Part shown: positions 27,278-36,040 of the stretch, in pieces
Numbering within the stretch: position 1 is the stretch's first letter
Layout: each line of letters opens with the position of its first letter
NCBI RefSeq assembly: GCF_002902685.1
Contig: NZ_PPRN01000003.1
Coordinates: 1-62,580 of the forward strand
DNA from: Staphylococcus pettenkoferi
Lineage (GTDB): Bacteria > Bacillota > Bacilli > Staphylococcales > Staphylococcaceae
DNA: 62,580 nucleotides
Direction: 5' to 3'
Notes under the pieces: model-generated
Database searches by the model: none
What the model was told of the DNA's origin: nothing
The model's input: only the letters and a program-made list of their open reading frames with translations
Position numbers and translations under genes: made by a program

Positions 27278-28108
27278 ATGGCACTTAAGAAAACATTAAC
27301 AATCGCTGGCTCTGATACGAGTGCTGGCGCAGGAATGCAAGCGGACTTAAAAACATTCCAAGAACTCGATACGTATGGCATGGTCGCATTAACTTCTATC
27401 GTTACGATGGACAAAGAAACATGGTCTCATGATGTGACACCTATTCCATTCGACGTCTTCGAGAAACAATTAGAAACAGCGATCTCTATCGGACCAGATG
27501 CAGTGAAGACCGGTATGTTAGGTACGCAAGAAGTCATCAAGCGTGCTGGCGAAGCGTTTGAAGAATCTGGTGCAGATTACTTTGTAGTAGACCCAGTAAT
27601 GGTTTGTAAAGGGGAGAACGAGGTGCTTAACCCAGGCAATACAGATGCGATGATTGAACATCTCTTACCGAAAGCAACAATTACTACACCTAACTTGTTT
27701 GAAGCGGGTCAATTAGCTGGTCTTGGCACGTTGAAATCAATTGAAGATATGAAACGTGCTGCTGAAATTATCCATGACAAAGGCGCGCAACATGTCATCA
27801 TTAAAGGTGGTAAAGCGTTAGACCAAGATAAGTCATACGACCTTTATTATGATGGCGACAAATTCTATCAATTAACGACAGACATGTTCCAACAAAGCTA
27901 TAACCACGGCGCAGGATGCACATTTGCGGCAGCGACAACAGCATATCTCGCAAATGGTAAAAATCCTAAAGATGCTGTAATTGCTGCGAAAGCTTTCGTT
28001 GCTTCTGCGATTAAAAATGGTTGGAAGATGAACGACTTCGTTGGTCCAGTAGACCACGGTGCATACAACCGTATTGAACACATCGATGTAGATGTGCAAG
28101 AAGTGTAA
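27278..28108 (+). CDS. pdxK: pyridoxal / hydroxymethylpyrimidine kinase
   Basis: A 276-residue ribokinase-fold kinase. TIAGSDTSAGAGMQADLKTF near 8-27 binds the substrate, DPVMVCKGENEVL near 112 is metal-binding, and NHGAGCTFAAATTAYLA near 213 is the anion hole with the catalytic cysteine-containing GCTF. In staphylococci this ThiD-like protein acts on pyridoxal and also on HMP, so it may be named pdxK or thiD; I use pdxK for its match to the ung-linked gene. ATG 27278 follows AGGGAG by eight bases. Single gene with terminator. Confidence 0.88.
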   Translation: MALKKTLTIAGSDTSAGAGMQADLKTFQELDTYGMVALTSIVTMDKETWSHDVTPIPFDVFEKQLETAISIGPDAVKTGMLGTQEVIKRAGEAFEESGADYFVVDPVMVCKGENEVLNPGNTDAMIEHLLPKATITTPNLFEAGQLAGLGTLKSIEDMKRAAEIIHDKGAQHVIIKGGKALDQDKSYDLYYDGDKFYQLTTDMFQQSYNHGAGCTFAAATTAYLANGKNPKDAVIAAKAFVASAIKNGWKMNDFVGPVDHGAYNRIEHIDVDVQEV

Positions 28109-28149
28109 GCTATCTTACAAAACACTTTGATATAAGTTAAATGCACAGG

Positions 28150-28198
28150 AGATAAGGCTACGAAATGAGATAAGTTTCTAGTCTTGTCTTCTTTTTCG
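28150..28198 (+). terminator. pdxK terminator
   Basis: AGATAAG-CTA-GAAA pairs with TTTC-TAG-CTTGTCT with small bulges, followed by TCTTTTTC. About 40 bases after the stop. Confidence 0.7.
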
Positions 28199-28350
28199 TT
28201 ACTTAAACCCCCCTCCATCACTTGATATATAAGGGATTTTTACTCTCGTACGAAAGGCGTAGTTAAAGTTGATACTACAGACTCATGTGTTACATAGACA
28301 TATCCTTTATAGTGTTAAGTGTAGAGAGAGAAAGGAGGTCATGAAACAAC

Positions 28351-28524
28351 ATGATAATCTACAATAAGATAGTTGAAAATGGCAAGCCAATCTACGAAAT
28401 CATAACCAAAACCTTTAATACAATTTCAGTTAAATGTGATGAAACCTTAACTTCCAATGATATATACAAATTACTCTCTCTACTAGAAAATGACGTAGAT
28501 CAAATGGCAAATCACTGTTCCTAG
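28351..28524 (+). CDS. vraX: VraX, cell-wall-stress small protein
   Basis: A 57-residue protein matching S. aureus VraX: it begins MIIYNKIVENGKPIYEIITK and has the conserved core TISVKCDETL and LLSLLENDVDQM. VraX is among the genes most strongly induced by cell-wall antibiotics through VraSR and has been reported to bind complement C1q when released. AAAGGAGG lies 12 bases before this ATG. Another ATG ten bases upstream opens an eight-codon frame (MKQHDNLQ, stop at 28367) that overlaps the start; it is too close to the ribosome site to be preferred. Faces the vraABC operon region across the transporter gene. Confidence 0.9.
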   Translation: MIIYNKIVENGKPIYEIITKTFNTISVKCDETLTSNDIYKLLSLLENDVDQMANHCS

Positions 28525-28700
28525 TCATTTTCACCTCAAAACCGAAAAAATAATTTACGTAAGATACACAATTTTTGACACAAAGAACATTGAATTACTC
28601 CCTTTTTGTAAACAGAAGTATGATTTTTCGTATCGACATGTCATCTCATTGCCCCCTTCAATGAGTGACCCCTGTTGATACATCCATCCCTATAACCCTT

Positions 28701-28785
28701 TAGCACTTATATTAGACGAAGTTTGTCCCACTTCGACTGTTTGGAGAGCAACTCGAAACACTTCTAATATAAGTGCTATTTTTTT
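28701..28785 (+). ncRNA. candidate branched small RNA or compound terminator after vraX
   Basis: A perfect 16-base closing stem (28701-28716 with 28763-28778) encloses two side hairpins: CGAAGT/ACTTCG (28717-28735) with loop UUGUCCC, and TGTTT..GAG/CTC..AAACA (28739-28760). Seven T follow at 28779-28785. The three-way junction with a C-rich UCCC loop is typical of regulatory staphylococcal RNAs. It may be an independent RNA or the 3-prime end of the vraX transcript. The space 28525-28700 shows no gene. Confidence 0.55.
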
Positions 28786-28943
28786 ACCCTCTCACTTATA
28801 TACACGTCGTTCCCGCCGGAATTACTTCTTTTTTCTTAAAATTTTTTCTCAATCACGTCAGTACTTTTACTACATAAGTAAAAAGAGAAGAACGACAACA
28901 CGTGAATGTCATCATTCTTCTCTCATAACATCATCTTAAATAA

Positions 28944-30341
28944 TTAAATACGTTGTTCTTTCTTCCACCATAAGGCTTTCTCTGGATATTTCACGTAATA
29001 ATCATGATCTCTCTTATTGTCCACGTTTGGATATGAACCTTTGAGAGATTTTCCTGCCGTACTTACATGTAAGAAAGTGATCACTACGATACCAATCACG
29101 CTGATCGCAACTAAGTAGTAGGCTGGCATAAACACATTACCTGTCTTCGCAACTAATGCTGAGGCTACTAAAGGCGTAGTACCGCCAAATAGAGACACAG
29201 ATACGTTGAAGGTAACTGCTAACGTACGGTAACGCACATTAGTGTAGAACATTGACGGTAATGATGCCGGCATCGTTGCTTCGTAAGTCGATAGGAAGAA
29301 GCCGAGCATAAACACGCCAAGAACAATCAATGGGATTGAGCGTGTTTGGAATAGCGTAAATGCGATAACACTAAAGATCGCTGTTCCGATTAATCCGATG
29401 AGAAAGACTTTCTTCTCACCAATCTTGTCAGTTAAGCGACCAAACATGAGTGCTAAGACAATCATGAAGGCCATGACAGCTACTGAAATAGAAGAAACTG
29501 TAGTTGGGTTAATCTTAATGATCTCTTCTAAATATGTTGGTAAGTAAGCTGTGATCATGTAGTTCGTTACGTTAAAGAACATAACTGCCACGAGACAAAC
29601 TAAGATATTCTTCCAATAATAACGAATAATCTTGAAAAAATGAATCTTCTCTTCTTTCGGTTTTGTCGCCAATTGATTCTCGTAAACAGGTGATTCCTCT
29701 AAACGACGACGTAAATATAGACCGAACAAACCAAGTAGTAAACCACAGAAGAACGGGATTCTCCAGCCCCAAGTATTCATCTGCTCAGTAGTTAATGACG
29801 CTGTAAGGACTGCGATTAATATGGAAGCTGCGATATAACCAGCCAATGTACCAATTTCCAAACCACAACCTAAGCGGTTACGTTTCTTGTCTGGAGCAGT
29901 TTCAGCAATATAGGACATTGCACCTGCATATTCACCGCCAGTTGAGAAACCTTGAATCGTACGTCCAATAAGTAATAAAATTGGCGCCCATACACCGATT
30001 TGGTCATAGGTAGGTAATAGGCCAATCAGTAATGTTGAGAACGCCATATGTATAATCGTGGACGTCAGCACGACTTTACGTCCAAACTTATCACCTAATA
30101 TTCCAAAGACGATGCCACCTACAGGACGTAATAGAAATGCGATGGCCATTGTGGCATAGGTGTAAATCAATTGCATTTGTGACGGAAGTTGCGTATAGAA
30201 GTTATGCCCAATCACTCCTGCTAAATACGCGAACAGTCCAAAGTCAAACCATTCCATGGCATTACCGATGCCGGTCGCAAATACTGCTTTCTTCGCTTTC
30301 TTTGCATTAACATAATTAATTTGTTTTGAATCAAATTCCAT
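28944..30341 (-). CDS. proP: ProP-like MFS metabolite/proton symporter
   Basis: A 465-residue twelve-helix transporter of the MHS family of the major facilitator superfamily. [15 protein letters not shown] near 21-35 and [15 protein letters not shown] near 80-95 are MHS signatures, and [21 protein letters not shown] near 130 is the helix-five motif. S. aureus has a proline/betaine-type ProP at this place, so osmolyte uptake is likely, though the substrate is inferred. ATG 30341 follows GGGGGAG by eleven bases. TATAAT (30376-30381) and TTTACA (30398-30403) form the promoter. Confidence 0.85.
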   Translation of the reverse strand: MEFDSKQINYVNAKKAKKAVFATGIGNAMEWFDFGLFAYLAGVIGHNFYTQLPSQMQLIYTYATMAIAFLLRPVGGIVFGILGDKFGRKVVLTSTIIHMAFSTLLIGLLPTYDQIGVWAPILLLIGRTIQGFSTGGEYAGAMSYIAETAPDKKRNRLGCGLEIGTLAGYIAASILIAVLTASLTTEQMNTWGWRIPFFCGLLLGLFGLYLRRRLEESPVYENQLATKPKEEKIHFFKIIRYYWKNILVCLVAVMFFNVTNYMITAYLPTYLEEIIKINPTTVSSISVAVMAFMIVLALMFGRLTDKIGEKKVFLIGLIGTAIFSVIAFTLFQTRSIPLIVLGVFMLGFFLSTYEATMPASLPSMFYTNVRYRTLAVTFNVSVSLFGGTTPLVASALVAKTGNVFMPAYYLVAISVIGIVVITFLHVSTAGKSLKGSYPNVDNKRDHDYYVKYPEKALWWKKEQRI

Positions 30342-30375
30342 CTTTTCAATTTCTCCCCCTTTGTTATGCTTAACT

Positions 30376-30403
30376 ATTATAGCGGAGTAAAATATTTTGT
30401 AAA
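30376..30403 (-). promoter_or_regulatory. sigma-A promoter of the ProP-like gene
   Basis: TTTACA (30403-30398), 16-base spacer and TATAAT (30381-30376) on the minus strand, 35 bases before the ATG. Confidence 0.65.
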
Positions 30404-30531
30404 ACTTAAATCGAAAAGTGGTATATTGAATCATCATCTTAAATTTTTATTCAAAAATAGCGATTCAAAACAATCTATGTAACAATTTTTAACCTACTGC
30501 AAGGTTTTCGTTTTTTCATTTTCACTAATTG

Positions 30532-30795
30532 TTAATTCTTGCAAATTTGAATTGTCACTTCTTGTGATTGATTCAAAATGTGAATGGTCTGAGCGTCAGT
30601 ATTTTGGATTGTCAACGTTTCACCTATCATGACACTTTTACAATAGTTAATTGTAAAATTCGACCACGTCACCCCGAGCGTCGCCATACAGCGCTCGACG
30701 ATGAATTGCCCTGGCACGATGCTCGAATGAAGCGGGTTCTCGTCTCCAACCATGCTCAAGTAACGTTCAACTTCACCACGAGAAAATTGCATCAT
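30532..30795 (-). CDS. MaoC-like half hot-dog hydratase, last gene of the vra operon
   Basis: An 87-residue protein. The segment FSRGEVERYLSMVGDENPLH (4-23) is the hydratase 2 motif GDxNPxH, in which aspartate 18 and histidine 23 match the catalytic pair of R-specific enoyl-CoA hydratases. GQFIVERCMATLGV resembles the central helix. The chain is shorter than single-domain hydratases of about 130 residues, so it may pair with VraC. ATG 30795 overlaps the vraC stop by four bases (ATGA), with GAGGTGAG upstream. No function has been shown; a role with VraA and VraB in acyl-CoA metabolism is inferred. Confidence 0.75.
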   Translation of the reverse strand: MMQFSRGEVERYLSMVGDENPLHSSIVPGQFIVERCMATLGVTWSNFTINYCKSVMIGETLTIQNTDAQTIHILNQSQEVTIQICKN

Positions 30796-31175
30796 TCTCT
30801 CACCTCTTTTACAAATGTCTGCTGAATCGTTACAGCTAGTTGACCATCCTCGTAAAGCACCAACTGCAACTGATATTTCGTAAAATGACGAATTTGACGT
30901 ACATTTAATACGCGCAGTTCAGCCAAATAGCGGCGCTGAACCTCCAAAGTCAAATTCTGTTCCACATTCGTCTCTCGAAGCTTCAGTTCTTGGCCATTAA
31001 TAGCTTGAAATAAATCAAATTCTGGCCAAAGTCGCGCACAATAAAGGACGGGCACACTGCACGACCCGTCATCGACATCGCCTATTAACATTCGGTAACG
31101 CTCAACTTCTTCTTCATCAAAATGCACCCACTGCTGCTCTACATCTTCAGATCCAAGGTCGGAATAAGATGGCAT
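30792..31175 (-). CDS. vraC: VraC
   Basis: A 127-residue protein in the third place of the operon, corresponding to VraC of S. aureus. It also has a MaoC-like start, FDEEEVERYRMLIGDVDDGS, but the GDxNPxH residues are not kept; the end (TKYQLQLVLYEDGQLAVTIQQTF) fits the beta sheet of a hot-dog fold. It may form a non-catalytic partner of the 87-residue protein that follows. ATG 31175 lies within the end of vraB (29 bases overlap) after GGAGGAGG. Induced with vraAB under cell-wall stress in S. aureus; biochemical role unknown. Confidence 0.78.
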   Translation of the reverse strand: MPSYSDLGSEDVEQQWVHFDEEEVERYRMLIGDVDDGSCSVPVLYCARLWPEFDLFQAINGQELKLRETNVEQNLTLEVQRRYLAELRVLNVRQIRHFTKYQLQLVLYEDGQLAVTIQQTFVKEVRE

Positions 31176-32289
31176 TGCCCATACCTCCTCCTACGCCCAT
31201 AGTCGCTAAAGTTAGACCGTCGCATTTCATACTGAACAATCGCGTCACAAGCGCCGCACCACTTGCACCATAAGGGTGTCCTGTCGCAATCGCACCGCCC
31301 CAACGATTGAGTTGCGTTGCAGAAATTCCGAGTTCTCTTTGACAGGCAAGCACTTGAGAAGCAAAGGCTTCATTCAATTCAACTGTTTCGATATCACCCA
31401 TGCGTGTTCGATTCCGCTCAAGTAACGTTTCCACTGCCGGAATAGGTCCAATACCTAATAAGGTTGGATCAACACCTTGCGTTAAACCATCCACAAATTG
31501 TAGTCCGTGATTGTAACCTAATGCTCGTGCAGTACGTGCTTCCATCACAAGCAACACTACAGCCCCGTCATTTTTCATGCAGCAGTTACCTGCAGTGACC
31601 GTTCCGCTCGAAATGAGTGGTTTCATGCGTGATAACAACTTCTTACGCAGTCTCGGTTTCACGCTTTCATCTCTTTCTACACGCTGACCTTTGACCGTTA
31701 AAGGTAACATTTCGTTCGCTAAGTGTCCTCGCTCAATCGCTCGTAATGTGCGTTGATGGCTCTGATAAGCAAAATCATCTTGGGCTTCCCGTGAAATGTC
31801 ATAACGCTGAGCTACATTCTCGGCCGCTTCAATCATCGACGGATCTTGACCTTCAGGCGCAAATGACGCGCGTTCATAAATGTCTGGCATCGCTGTATCA
31901 TAAACCGATTGCGGGCGTTTAATCTTCCACGGTGCTCTACTCGTACTTTCAACACCTCCAGCAAGATAAATTTGACCTGCGCCCGCTTGAATCATTCGAC
32001 AAGCATACATGATAGATTCCAATCCTGAACCACATTGACGATCTAAAGTAAGCCCAGGAATTGTTTCCGACAATCCTGCTTCAAGCAACGATTTACGCGC
32101 AATATTTCCTCCATTGCCGACGACGTTACCGAGTATCACATCATCAGTGCGATATTTTAATTCTGGACATTGTTCACTCAAATGTAGTAACAAAGGTTTT
32201 AATAACATCTCAGGTTCTAAAGACCGAAGCGCACCGCCATACTTTCCAAACGGCGTACGCTTGGCCGCTACAATTACTGGTGTATTCAT
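31147..32289 (-). CDS. vraB: VraB, thiolase (acetyl-CoA acetyltransferase family)
   Basis: A 380-residue thiolase. The nucleophilic cysteine is in TLDRQCGSGLESI near 87, ELNEAFASQVLA near 305 carries the NEAF motif and GHPYGASGAALV near 340 the catalytic histidine. The second cysteine motif usual near the end (CxGGGxG) reads TMGVGGGMGNAI, so the second cysteine is missing; the enzyme may be altered. It would condense or cleave acyl-CoAs supplied by VraA. ATG 32289 overlaps the vraA stop by four bases. Second gene of the vra operon. Confidence 0.88.
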   Translation of the reverse strand: MNTPVIVAAKRTPFGKYGGALRSLEPEMLLKPLLLHLSEQCPELKYRTDDVILGNVVGNGGNIARKSLLEAGLSETIPGLTLDRQCGSGLESIMYACRMIQAGAGQIYLAGGVESTSRAPWKIKRPQSVYDTAMPDIYERASFAPEGQDPSMIEAAENVAQRYDISREAQDDFAYQSHQRTLRAIERGHLANEMLPLTVKGQRVERDESVKPRLRKKLLSRMKPLISSGTVTAGNCCMKNDGAVVLLVMEARTARALGYNHGLQFVDGLTQGVDPTLLGIGPIPAVETLLERNRTRMGDIETVELNEAFASQVLACQRELGISATQLNRWGGAIATGHPYGASGAALVTRLFSMKCDGLTLATMGVGGGMGNAILFRPWI

Positions 32290-33662
32290 CTCTTTAACCG
32301 TCCTTCCTCATAAGCTTGCGCCATCCGTTTGCGAGCAATTTTACCACTGGCCGTATACTTCATCTCAGCCACTCTCAACAGTTTAGACGGAATTTGATAA
32401 CGTGCACATCTTTCTTTCATAAAATGTCGAAACTCGCGATAAGTCAACGTTCGCTCTCCGACATACAACATCACAGCAATTTGACCGAATTGCGCATGTG
32501 ATTCGCCTATCACTAACACTTCAGAAATATCAGGATGTGTCAGCGCTTGCGCCTCAATTTCAGAAGGATAGACGTTGCGTCCACCAATTATTAGTCGGTC
32601 CGCTTGGCGTCCATGAAGATAGAGATGATGTACCTCATCAAGCGAGGCGTAATCCCCAATGGGTATCCATGTTGACTGCGCCGCTATCGGATGACCCACA
32701 TAGCCACTAAAGGTCATATCGCTCCGCACGAAGAGTTGACCAATTCCCGCTTCGTCCTGCACTCTCAATTCCACTTGAACATTCGGGAAACACCGCCCTA
32801 CAGAACGCACTGGCGCTTGTTGATTGTAGTTGTAGCTAATGAAACTCGCTTCTGACGTACCGAAGAATTCAATAATATTAGCACCTTGAAAGCGCGCTTT
32901 AATTTGTTCAAAGATTTCTGCTGGCAACTTATCTCCTGTGGTAAAAATATCTACGCAATCATCCGCGATAAAGTCAGCATGCAAACTATAGCGCAACATC
33001 GTCGGCACTAAGAACAATGCCGCGGGTGCTTTTACTTCTGCAATACTCTGCATCATCTTAGTAGGTTCGAAGTGATTCATACCGATAAACGTACGACCAC
33101 TATAAAGTGCGTAAATACAAGCATAAAGGGATAGTGAATGGGATAACGGTCCAGGTGCCACAATGGCTTGAACTTCAGGAGATAACAGTCGCTCATTCTC
33201 TCGATAAGATGCGAGCCATGAAGCTTCATTACGATAATAAGCTTTAGGTAATCCTGTAGTACCTGAAGTAAAGCCAATATGTAGTAAACTTTCTATCCTA
33301 TGATGTTCATCGCCCTCGCTGTATGCTGATAAACTTGTGGGCTGTACCTCACGGTCACTCTGTATAATCGCCTCAATCTCATAGCGTTGGCGTATTTGTT
33401 GAAGTTGCGTTTCAGACCATTTGGGATCAATCACACATGGAACTGCCTCACACTGAAGGAGCGCCAAATAGTAAATGAGTGTTTGATCTTGATCGTGAAA
33501 CCCTACTGCCACCTTAGTTTGAGGCGTAATTGAAAGCTGTTCCGCATAGCTTTCAATGAGATCTTGTAGTTCCCCGTATGTGTAGCATTGATCCTCAAAT
33601 TGTAACGCTAGACGTTTCGGAAATCGCTCGCTATATACTTGAATCTTCTTCAGAATTTCCAT
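32286..33662 (-). CDS. vraA: VraA, AMP-dependent acyl-CoA synthetase
   Basis: A 458-residue adenylate-forming enzyme. The ATP loop HIGFTSGTTGLPKAYYRN lies near 128, EFFGTSEASFIS near 268, the hinge DYASLDEVHHLYLHGRQADRLIIGGRNVYP near 345-375 (D and R of motif A8), and the catalytic lysine segment YTASGKIARKRM near 442. It should activate a fatty or organic acid to its CoA ester. AGAGGTG precedes the ATG. First gene of the four-gene operon known in S. aureus to respond to cell-wall inhibitors. Confidence 0.88.
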   Translation of the reverse strand: MEILKKIQVYSERFPKRLALQFEDQCYTYGELQDLIESYAEQLSITPQTKVAVGFHDQDQTLIYYLALLQCEAVPCVIDPKWSETQLQQIRQRYEIEAIIQSDREVQPTSLSAYSEGDEHHRIESLLHIGFTSGTTGLPKAYYRNEASWLASYRENERLLSPEVQAIVAPGPLSHSLSLYACIYALYSGRTFIGMNHFEPTKMMQSIAEVKAPAALFLVPTMLRYSLHADFIADDCVDIFTTGDKLPAEIFEQIKARFQGANIIEFFGTSEASFISYNYNQQAPVRSVGRCFPNVQVELRVQDEAGIGQLFVRSDMTFSGYVGHPIAAQSTWIPIGDYASLDEVHHLYLHGRQADRLIIGGRNVYPSEIEAQALTHPDISEVLVIGESHAQFGQIAVMLYVGERTLTYREFRHFMKERCARYQIPSKLLRVAEMKYTASGKIARKRMAQAYEEGRLKR

Positions 33663-33969
33663 ATTCGCACCTCTTATCGTTAACTTATCACCTTATTATA
33701 TTAACATTCCTGCACTATACTCGAATATTTTTGCACTATGTCATGTTTATTTTACTCATTTTAAACGTTGAGTTATCCGTTATTTCACATCGCAAGTGGT
33801 AGCACAGGGGCACTGCTTCCCAATTTTGCAGTCGAATTTGAGTTAACGTGTAACGAATGTTCCACACTCACCCTATATTTTTGAAAAAGTGGTGATGCAG
33901 CCCATTTTCACTACAAAATGTAAAACGCAAGCTCACCCCCATTTCACCTCAGCCATTCCTCAAAATCAC
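33663..33969. other. gene-free interval between vraA and hxlB
   Basis: Holds the vraA promoter side. A TATAAT box lies on the minus strand about 35 bases before the vraA ATG without a good minus-35 box. No gene or strong structure is visible in the rest. Confidence 0.4.
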
Positions 33970-34015
33970 AAAAAAGTACCAACGCATAAGCTCATTACTT
34001 ACCGCGTTGGCACTT
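33970..34015 (-). terminator. hxlAB terminator
   Basis: On the minus strand AGTGCCAACGC pairs with GCGTTGGTACT and TTTTTT follows; it starts about 20 bases after the hxlB stop. Confidence 0.85.
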
Positions 34016-34035
34016 TCAAATCATCATTTATATTA

Positions 34036-34584
34036 TTATTCTAAATTAGCGTGATTCTGTTGCATCGTTTCTTCACTTACATCAAGTTCTTTCATCAAGT
34101 CAAGAACGAGACTATCTAACAGAATTTGAGATGCCTGTTCGAATAAGCTGCCTAAAGGTTGCGCTGAACCTTCTGCATCATGTTTCGTACCTGCTGGCAA
34201 CTCAATCACTGTATTCGCTAATTCACCGATTGGAGATTCCGGTTTCGTACTGAGTAAGACAACTTGGGCACCTACAGATTTCGCTTTATCTGCAAGTAAA
34301 CGTAGATGCTCAGTTGAACCTGAACCAGAAATCACGATGAATAAATCGCCTTCGTGAATAGAAGGTGTCGTTGATTCACCAATCACGTGCGCATTTTTAC
34401 CAAGTTGGTTTAAACGCATCGCAAAGCTATTCGCTACAAATCCTGAACGACCCTTGCCTGCTACAAAGACATGTTCCGCATTGAGCACCTCTTGCACGAA
34501 TGCTTGTGCTTGCTCCACTTCCACATGCGCAAGTGTGCTATCTAATTCGTCAAGCACGAGACGATAGTTCGTTAACTCAGCCAT
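34036..34584 (-). CDS. hxlB: 6-phospho-3-hexuloisomerase
   Basis: A 182-residue SIS-domain isomerase that turns 3-hexulose 6-phosphate into fructose 6-phosphate. VFVAGKGRSGFVANSFAMRL near 38-57 and VISGSGSTEHLRLLADKAK near 83 are the sugar-phosphate loops, with the conserved GTKHDAEG and FEQASQILLDSLV segments near the end. ATG 34584 follows the hxlA TAA by one base; the end of hxlA (GAAGGTAAA) contains its ribosome site. With HxlA it forms the ribulose monophosphate pathway for formaldehyde capture. Confidence 0.93.
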   Translation of the reverse strand: MAELTNYRLVLDELDSTLAHVEVEQAQAFVQEVLNAEHVFVAGKGRSGFVANSFAMRLNQLGKNAHVIGESTTPSIHEGDLFIVISGSGSTEHLRLLADKAKSVGAQVVLLSTKPESPIGELANTVIELPAGTKHDAEGSAQPLGSLFEQASQILLDSLVLDLMKELDVSEETMQQNHANLE

Positions 34585-34585
34585 C

Positions 34586-35218
34586 TTATTTACCTTCAAT
34601 CGCTGCTTTACATTGTTTAGCTGCTTCAACTGGGTCGTCAGCGTTTGCGATACCGCCACCTACGATAACTAGGTCTGGTGATTCAGCAGCAACTTCTTCG
34701 ATTGTCTCTGGTTTAATACCGCCAGCGATAGCAATCTTAGAGTTCTTGATTACGCCTTTCACTTTGCGTAAGCTGTCGAGTGGTGATACACCTTGTGCTT
34801 GTAAGTCATAACCAGTGTGTACTGCGATGTAGTCCGCACCCATTTCGTCTAATTCTTTCGCACGTTGTTCTAAGTCTTGTACTGCAATCATGTCAACGAG
34901 TAATTCTTTGCCATGTTTGTGTGCTTCTTCGACAGCCGCTTTGATAGATGCATCTTCAGCCACACCTAAGATAGTTACGACGTCAGCGCCAAATTTCACA
35001 GCTTGGCTCACTTCGTAGTCTGCTGCGTCCATGATTTTCAAGTCAGCTAATACTTTAACGCCGTCGATGTTTTCGTCCATGTGTTGAACTGATGGTAAAC
35101 CTTCATTGATGACGATAGGTGTACCAATTTCTACGATATCTACGTAGTCTTTCACTTTATTTGCTAATTCTGCTGCTTGTTCTTTATTTAATAAATCAAT
35201 TGCTAATTGTAATTCCAA
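34586..35218 (-). CDS. hxlA: 3-hexulose-6-phosphate synthase
   Basis: A 210-residue TIM-barrel enzyme of the OMP decarboxylase suprafamily that adds formaldehyde to ribulose 5-phosphate. Conserved features are VEIGTPIVINEGL near 30, the metal/acid motif DLKIMDAADYEV near 60 (K and D residues of the suprafamily), YIAVHTGYDLQAQG near 130 and the phosphate loop VIVGGGIANADDP near 185. The start is TTG at 35218 (protein begins MELQLAIDLLNKEQ): AAAGGA lies eight bases before it, whereas an ATG nine bases upstream abuts that site. First gene of the hxlA-hxlB pair. Confidence 0.93.
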   Translation of the reverse strand: MELQLAIDLLNKEQAAELANKVKDYVDIVEIGTPIVINEGLPSVQHMDENIDGVKVLADLKIMDAADYEVSQAVKFGADVVTILGVAEDASIKAAVEEAHKHGKELLVDMIAVQDLEQRAKELDEMGADYIAVHTGYDLQAQGVSPLDSLRKVKGVIKNSKIAIAGGIKPETIEEVAAESPDLVIVGGGIANADDPVEAAKQCKAAIEGK

Positions 35219-35516
35219 TGAGAACATCCTTTCTTTATCTGCTTTTCATAAAATGCGTGTTCCTTTTTATTACTTAGCATCTTCTTATTTCGAGATTATC
35301 TTGCATTATGTTACTACCCTCGTCCTCTCATTTTAAAACGAAGGGACAAGGAACACTTACTCACACCTTAACATAAATGATCGAGCATTTTTATCAATAT
35401 ATTCTGAATCTCAATCACTGTGTCACGCTAACTCGGGTAAATCATCACTTTCTTGAGCATAGATATACATTTCTGAGTCTTTTTCTAGTAAAATAGAAAG
35501 ATAATGAGTCTAATAC

Positions 35517-36029
35517 GTGGTTGAGAAAGTTAATTCAGTGAAACACTTCAATGAAACTCAACCCGTTAATATTGCCAATATCATTTTAACTGTAGCGTGG
35601 TGCTCACCTAAGACGGAAATGTGGAGCACGGCTACGGAAGTGGATATAGACCGATTGGAGGAAGAATCGTTGGAACCGATTGATGCAGAACACGTACAAT
35701 CAATACTCTCATCCTATGCGAATACGCCAGTTTATTTGCATGTTGAAACAACGAATGGGGCATACGCTAACCATTTCGATCAACGCGTATTTAATGCCGG
35801 GGCTTTCTTAAGAAATATTCAACTCTCATTCGAACATGCACAACTCAAAGGTGGCCACAAAGATCCTTTCCGTGTCGGTCTCAAACTCAAAGAGAACGGT
35901 TGGGTCTATGTACAGGGACTAACACATTACGAAATCAATGAGGATGGCGAATTCTTAATCGCTGGGTTTAACTACGAGGGGCAGCTCGCAGCGACTTTAG
36001 AAATCAGCAAACATCCATTTAAAGCTTAA
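35517..36029 (+). CDS. YojF family (DUF1806) protein
   Basis: A 170-residue soluble protein of the DUF1806 family. Recognisable parts are VYLHVETTNGAYA, FNAGAFLRNI and FRVGLKLKENGWVYVQGLTHY. B. subtilis yojF also lies beside yojG (bshB2), so the neighbour pair is conserved and suggests a link with bacillithiol. The start is uncertain: the GTG at 35517 gives the longest form and a GTG at 35538 is the alternative, neither with a strong ribosome site. The next gene begins 11 bases after the stop. Confidence 0.78.
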   Translation: MVEKVNSVKHFNETQPVNIANIILTVAWCSPKTEMWSTATEVDIDRLEEESLEPIDAEHVQSILSSYANTPVYLHVETTNGAYANHFDQRVFNAGAFLRNIQLSFEHAQLKGGHKDPFRVGLKLKENGWVYVQGLTHYEINEDGEFLIAGFNYEGQLAATLEISKHPFKA

Positions 36030-36040
36030 GGAGGAATACT

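Noticed and set aside
28341-28367. An eight-codon frame overlapping the vraX start as a leader peptide
   Set aside because: Its ATG is only one or two bases from the ribosome site, too close for initiation; kept as a note in the vraX entry.
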